From Oscillospiraceae bacterium (GTDB lineage Bacteria; Bacillota; Clostridia; Oscillospirales; Ruminococcaceae), in contig WRIP01000034.1 in assembly GCA_009782665.1 (NCBI GenBank), positions 1 through 9,866 on the forward strand: a DNA stretch of 9,866 nt, written 5' to 3'. The translations under genes and the position numbers were made by a program. Positions within the stretch are counted from its first letter, which is position 1, and each line of letters opens with the position of its first letter. Positions 7,293 to 9,866 of this stretch are shown piece by piece. The notes below the pieces were generated by a model. That model searched no databases and was not told the origin of the DNA. It saw only the letters and a program-made list of their open reading frames with translations.

Positions 7293-8480
7293 CTATCTAT
7301 TCGCCATCTTATATATCTCGTACATATCATCTCGATCAATAGGACGATAGTTGCCGACTACCCTACCTCGGTTATATGAGCACCTATCAGCTAGATCCTG
7401 CAGTATCTCATCAGATACCACCCCTATCCCGAGTGAAGAAAAATCAGTCGGCATATTTATGCTTTTAAAGAACTCTACCATCCTCTCGATTGCATCAAGA
7501 GCAGCTGCTTCGGGTGTCTCAAAGCTACCGGCACCGAACACCTCTCTACCGAGTCGGACAAACCGTTCGGGATTAGCATCCATAACATACCTAGCCCAAT
7601 CACCCCAAACCGTTGTCAGTGCAGCTCCGTGTGCAGCATCATATACTCCCGAGAGAGGCATCGATAGCTGATGCACCGAGAAGTCGGATATGCCACCAAG
7701 TCCGGTCATGTGGTTATGAGATACACTCCCGCACCACATGATTTCGCTGGCACTGTGATAATCAGTGGGATTCGCTAACATAACCGGTCCCTGTTCAATT
7801 ACTGTACGCAGTAATGCTTCGGCTATAGCATCGGTAAAGTCATTACCCAGAGATATTGTAAAATACCTGTCTAGTGTATGCATCATAATATCCGCAACAC
7901 CGTTACTAATCTGATCCAATGGGAGTGTATAGGTCAACTCCGGATTCATGATGGCGAATCTGGGTCTGTTTACATCGGCATTAATACCGCTCTTTCTGAG
8001 CGTTTCATCATGTGTAAGTACTGCCGAGTTGCTTGTTTCGCTGCCGGCAGCTGAGATAGTGAGTATGACACCTACCGGTAGTGCTTTAGTCGGAAGTTCA
8101 GCTCCGAGCCAAAACACATCCCAAATGTCCTTACCTTCACTTGCTGCTCCTATAGCAATCGCTTTTGCGGTATCTATAGCGCTTCCACCACCGATAGCCA
8201 GTACAAAATCGGCACCGAAATCAATTGCTTTTTGTACTCCGTTTCGAGCTAATGAAAGTAGTGGATTGGGTTTAACTCCACCTATCTCGTCATAGGCTAT
8301 ACCGGCATCGTCAAGATGCTTTTGAGTTCTGGCAATCAAACCGCTTTTAATTGCACTGGAACCGCCATAAACTAATAGTACACGACTTCCACCTGCCCAT
8401 CTTATGGCATCTGCCAGCTTTGCTTCGGAGTCTGTTCCGAAGATGACCCGTGTGGGTGAATAAAATTCAAACTCTTTCAT
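7293..8480 (-). CDS. Iron-containing (type III) alcohol dehydrogenase, YqhD/BDH-like, NADPH-dependent
   Basis: 395 residues, full family length. The N-terminal Rossmann-like half carries VYGGSS (38-42), the Gly-rich turn that favours NADPH in YqhD-type enzymes, and the family motif AIGGGSAIDTAKA (95-107). The all-helical C-terminal half has the four metal ligands Asp197 (GVADIM), His201, His270 and His284 (AAHGAAL), spaced as in E. coli YqhD. It should reduce short- and medium-chain aldehydes, such as butyraldehyde, to alcohols in the cytoplasm; the exact substrate cannot be told from sequence. It begins 27 nt after trpS on the same strand with no promoter or terminator visible between them, so it is probably co-transcribed. 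Its ribosome-binding site is poor: GAAAGG sits about 13 nt from ATG, which suggests modest translation. I see no convincing leftward terminator after its stop. Confidence 0.92.
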   Translation of the reverse strand: MKEFEFYSPTRVIFGTDSEAKLADAIRWAGGSRVLLVYGGSSAIKSGLIARTQKHLDDAGIAYDEIGGVKPNPLLSLARNGVQKAIDFGADFVLAIGGGSAIDTAKAIAIGAASEGKDIWDVFWLGAELPTKALPVGVILTISAAGSETSNSAVLTHDETLRKSGINADVNRPRFAIMNPELTYTLPLDQISNGVADIMMHTLDRYFTISLGNDFTDAIAEALLRTVIEQGPVMLANPTDYHSASEIMWCGSVSHNHMTGLGGISDFSVHQLSMPLSGVYDAAHGAALTTVWGDWARYVMDANPERFVRLGREVFGAGSFETPEAAALDAIERMVEFFKSINMPTDFSSLGIGVVSDEILQDLADRCSYNRGRVVGNYRPIDRDDMYEIYKMANR

Positions 8481-8507
8481 AGATATTCTGATACCTTTCC
8501 ATATTTT

Positions 8508-9503
8508 TTAGTATATATTTAGTCCCATAACATTATTGACACGTGCCATGACCTTTTCGGAACGCTCGGTCGCTTTATCTCTGCCTGAAGTCAGTATCTC
8601 ATCGAGATACGTTTTATCGCTTAGTATACGCTGATACTCGGTACGGATAGGTTCAACAACCGCGATGACCGCATCGGCAACTGCAAGCTTAAATTCTCCG
8701 TACATTTTGCCGCAAAATTCGACTTCTACATCCTGTGGTTGCTTACCTGTCATACCGCAAAGTATCGATATGAGGTTAGTTATACCCTCTTTATCCTTAC
8801 CTCTACATATCTCATTTCCAGAGTCGGTGATCGCTCGTTTAAACTTCCTGAGTATAGCATCATTGTCATCGGTTAGCATTATTTTTGAGTTTTCATTGGG
8901 GTCAGATTTGCTCATCTTGGAGGTAGGATCCTGAAGTGACATTATTCTAGCTCCTACCTTTTGATAAATTCCCTCCGGGATGATAAATACATCCCCATAT
9001 ATTCCGTTGAATCTTACCGCTATATCTCGGGTTATCTCAAGATGTTGTCGTTGGTCATCCCCTATTGGGACATATGAGGTATCAAACAGCAGGATATCAG
9101 ATGCCATAAGAACCGGATAGCAGAAGAGACCTACATTTATGTTATCTGCATTTTTTTCGGATTTATCCTTGAATTGTGTCATTCGGGACATCTCTCCGAA
9201 TGCGGTATAGCAGGAGAGGATCCAGCTGAGTTGAGTGTGCCCCGGTACCTGACTCTGTACATACATAGTACTCTTGGTCGGGTCGATTCCCAATGCAATG
9301 AACATAGCAGCTGCCTGACGGATGTTTTGTGTCAGTTCCTTGGGATCGGTGCGAACGGTAAGCGAGTGTAGGTCAACTATACAGTAGAGACACTCATACT
9401 CATTCTGTATTGCAGTCCAGTTGGATAACGCTCCGATATAGTTTCCGATATGAAATCCTCCGGTAGGTTGTATTCCACTAAAAACAATAGGGTTTTTGCT
9501 CAT
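8508..9503 (-). CDS. trpS: Tryptophanyl-tRNA synthetase
   Basis: 331 residues, typical for bacterial TrpRS. It charges tRNA-Trp with tryptophan in the cytoplasm using ATP. Class I signatures are clear: the HIGH-equivalent HIGN at residues 18-21 after SGIQPTGG, IGDDQRQHLE (147-156) in the tryptophan/ATP pocket region, and a perfect KMSKS at 196-200. The start at 9503 (MSKNPIVFSG) matches the family and has AAAGGA 5 nt upstream. The frame is open to an ATG at 9545, but those 14 extra residues (MNQRISSGCRERIK) lack family support. A strong promoter lies about 80 nt upstream; the short leader contains no T-box-sized structure and no run of Trp codons. The next gene downstream is an alcohol dehydrogenase. 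Confidence 0.97.
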   Translation of the reverse strand: MSKNPIVFSGIQPTGGFHIGNYIGALSNWTAIQNEYECLYCIVDLHSLTVRTDPKELTQNIRQAAAMFIALGIDPTKSTMYVQSQVPGHTQLSWILSCYTAFGEMSRMTQFKDKSEKNADNINVGLFCYPVLMASDILLFDTSYVPIGDDQRQHLEITRDIAVRFNGIYGDVFIIPEGIYQKVGARIMSLQDPTSKMSKSDPNENSKIMLTDDNDAILRKFKRAITDSGNEICRGKDKEGITNLISILCGMTGKQPQDVEVEFCGKMYGEFKLAVADAVIAVVEPIRTEYQRILSDKTYLDEILTSGRDKATERSEKVMARVNNVMGLNIY

Positions 9504-9508
9504 TTTGA

Positions 9509-9514
9509 TCCTTT
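9509..9514 (-). promoter_or_regulatory. Ribosome-binding site AAAGGA fixing the trpS start
   Basis: AAAGGA on the minus strand ends 5 nt before ATG 9503. It supports this start over the in-frame ATG at 9545. Confidence 0.75.
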
Positions 9515-9582
9515 CTCGACAGCCTGAGGATATTCTTTGATTCATTTTTATATACCGCTTATGGATTAACCTTCACAAGGGA

Positions 9583-9611
9583 AGTATATCATTGCGAAAA
9601 TGAATGGTCAA
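9583..9611 (-). promoter_or_regulatory. Sigma-70-type promoter of the trpS-dehydrogenase unit
   Basis: On the minus strand TTGACC (9611-9606) and TATACT (9588-9583) are separated by exactly 17 bp. Each differs from consensus at one position. Transcription should start near 9576, giving a ~70-nt leader before trpS. A small CCTT-GTG-AAGG hairpin lies at about the start point. Confidence 0.75.
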
Positions 9612-9643
9612 ACCAAAGTGTAGTTTCGTTGCTATACGCCATC

Positions 9644-9866
9644 CTATTTCTGTAGCTGCTTTCTGATATATATGGCCCCGGCAAAAAAGGTCAATCCCGA
9701 GATTGCCATAAGTACCTGCTGCCCCTTAATGAGATAGTCAGAACCAAAACTCCAACTGTTAGTCTCTACCAAAGTCATTACCAGTCCACCTATCAGCGTT
9801 GCTATGAAGCCTAAAACGCCATTAATGGTGTTATTCACTCCGATGAAGATCTGTGCATGTCTTCGC
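9644..9866 (-). CDS. C-terminal fragment of a membrane protein, probably an MFS transporter (5' end outside window)
   Basis: The frame is open to the right edge, so only the last 73 residues are seen. They begin RRHAQIFIGVNNTINGVLG and contain two hydrophobic helices (~16-35 and ~47-67), ending with a basic tail (YIRKQLQK). A conserved-looking Asn-Gly turn entering a helix, a loop, then a final helix and short basic cytoplasmic end fit helices 11-12 of a 12-helix MFS permease. The substrate cannot be inferred. A GTG at 9838 could make it a 64-residue protein, but the only GGAG there overlaps the GTG, so continuation upstream is favoured. The stop at 9644 is about 30 bp upstream of the trpS promoter. 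Confidence 0.6.
   Translation of the reverse strand, partial: RRHAQIFIGVNNTINGVLGFIATLIGGLVMTLVETNSWSFGSDYLIKGQQVLMAISGLTFFAGAIYIRKQLQK

Noticed and set aside
9504..9545. Upstream ATG at 9545 as the trpS start
   Set aside because: The 14-residue extension lacks family similarity, and a good ribosome-binding site precedes ATG 9503.
9504..9582. T-box riboswitch or Trp leader peptide controlling trpS
   Set aside because: The leader from the predicted start is only ~70 nt, too short for a T-box, and shows no specifier loop, terminator or Trp codon run.
9644..9838. Free-standing 64-residue two-helix membrane protein starting at GTG 9838
   Set aside because: The frame stays open to the window edge and the only GGAG overlaps the GTG, so it is better read as the end of a larger transporter.

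Overview
This window looks like chromosomal DNA from an anaerobic, moderate-GC bacterium of Gram-positive type, either Coriobacteriia (Actinomycetota) or Clostridia/Negativicutes-like Bacillota. That placement is an inference from three things: purine-rich AGGGAG and AAAGGA ribosome-binding sites, hybrid histidine kinases of the HisKA-HATPase-REC-REC type, and an iron-type alcohol dehydrogenase. No ribosomal RNA or other taxonomic marker is present, so it is tentative. I see no tRNA, CRISPR array or intact insertion sequence.

Left half (1-5891, + strand): two tandem hybrid sensor kinases. The first is cut by the left window edge. It has a very large extracytoplasmic dCache-like sensor, one visible membrane segment, HAMP, PAS, HisKA, HATPase and two receivers. 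The second follows 50 nt later with its own good ribosome-binding site. It has two membrane segments around a small sensor, no HAMP or PAS, and the same HisKA-HATPase-REC-REC back half. A strong intrinsic terminator closes the unit. In both proteins the first receiver is damaged and the last is canonical. In kinase 1 the phospho-acceptor Asp is Asn. Neither an HPt domain nor a separate response regulator is encoded here, so the output partner lies elsewhere.

Middle (5892-7292): a gene-poor, decayed stretch. It holds a probable minus-strand gene remnant, about 350 bp with no recognisable gene, and a VapBC-type toxin-antitoxin cassette with a striking operator upstream. The antitoxin is intact. 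The PIN-domain toxin is broken by one extra T in a run of five; all four catalytic acidic residues are still present across the two frames. After vapC come a short Pro/Val-rich reading frame that may be the tail of a lost gene, and two rightward terminators.

Right part (7293-9866, - strand): trpS followed 27 nt downstream by an iron-containing, YqhD/BDH-type NADPH alcohol dehydrogenase, apparently co-transcribed from a near-consensus sigma-70 promoter just upstream of trpS. At the right edge is the C-terminal end of a membrane protein, most likely an MFS transporter.

I did not find a clearly new system. The most interesting items are the asymmetric decay of the first receivers in the twin kinases and the homopolymer frameshift in vapC.
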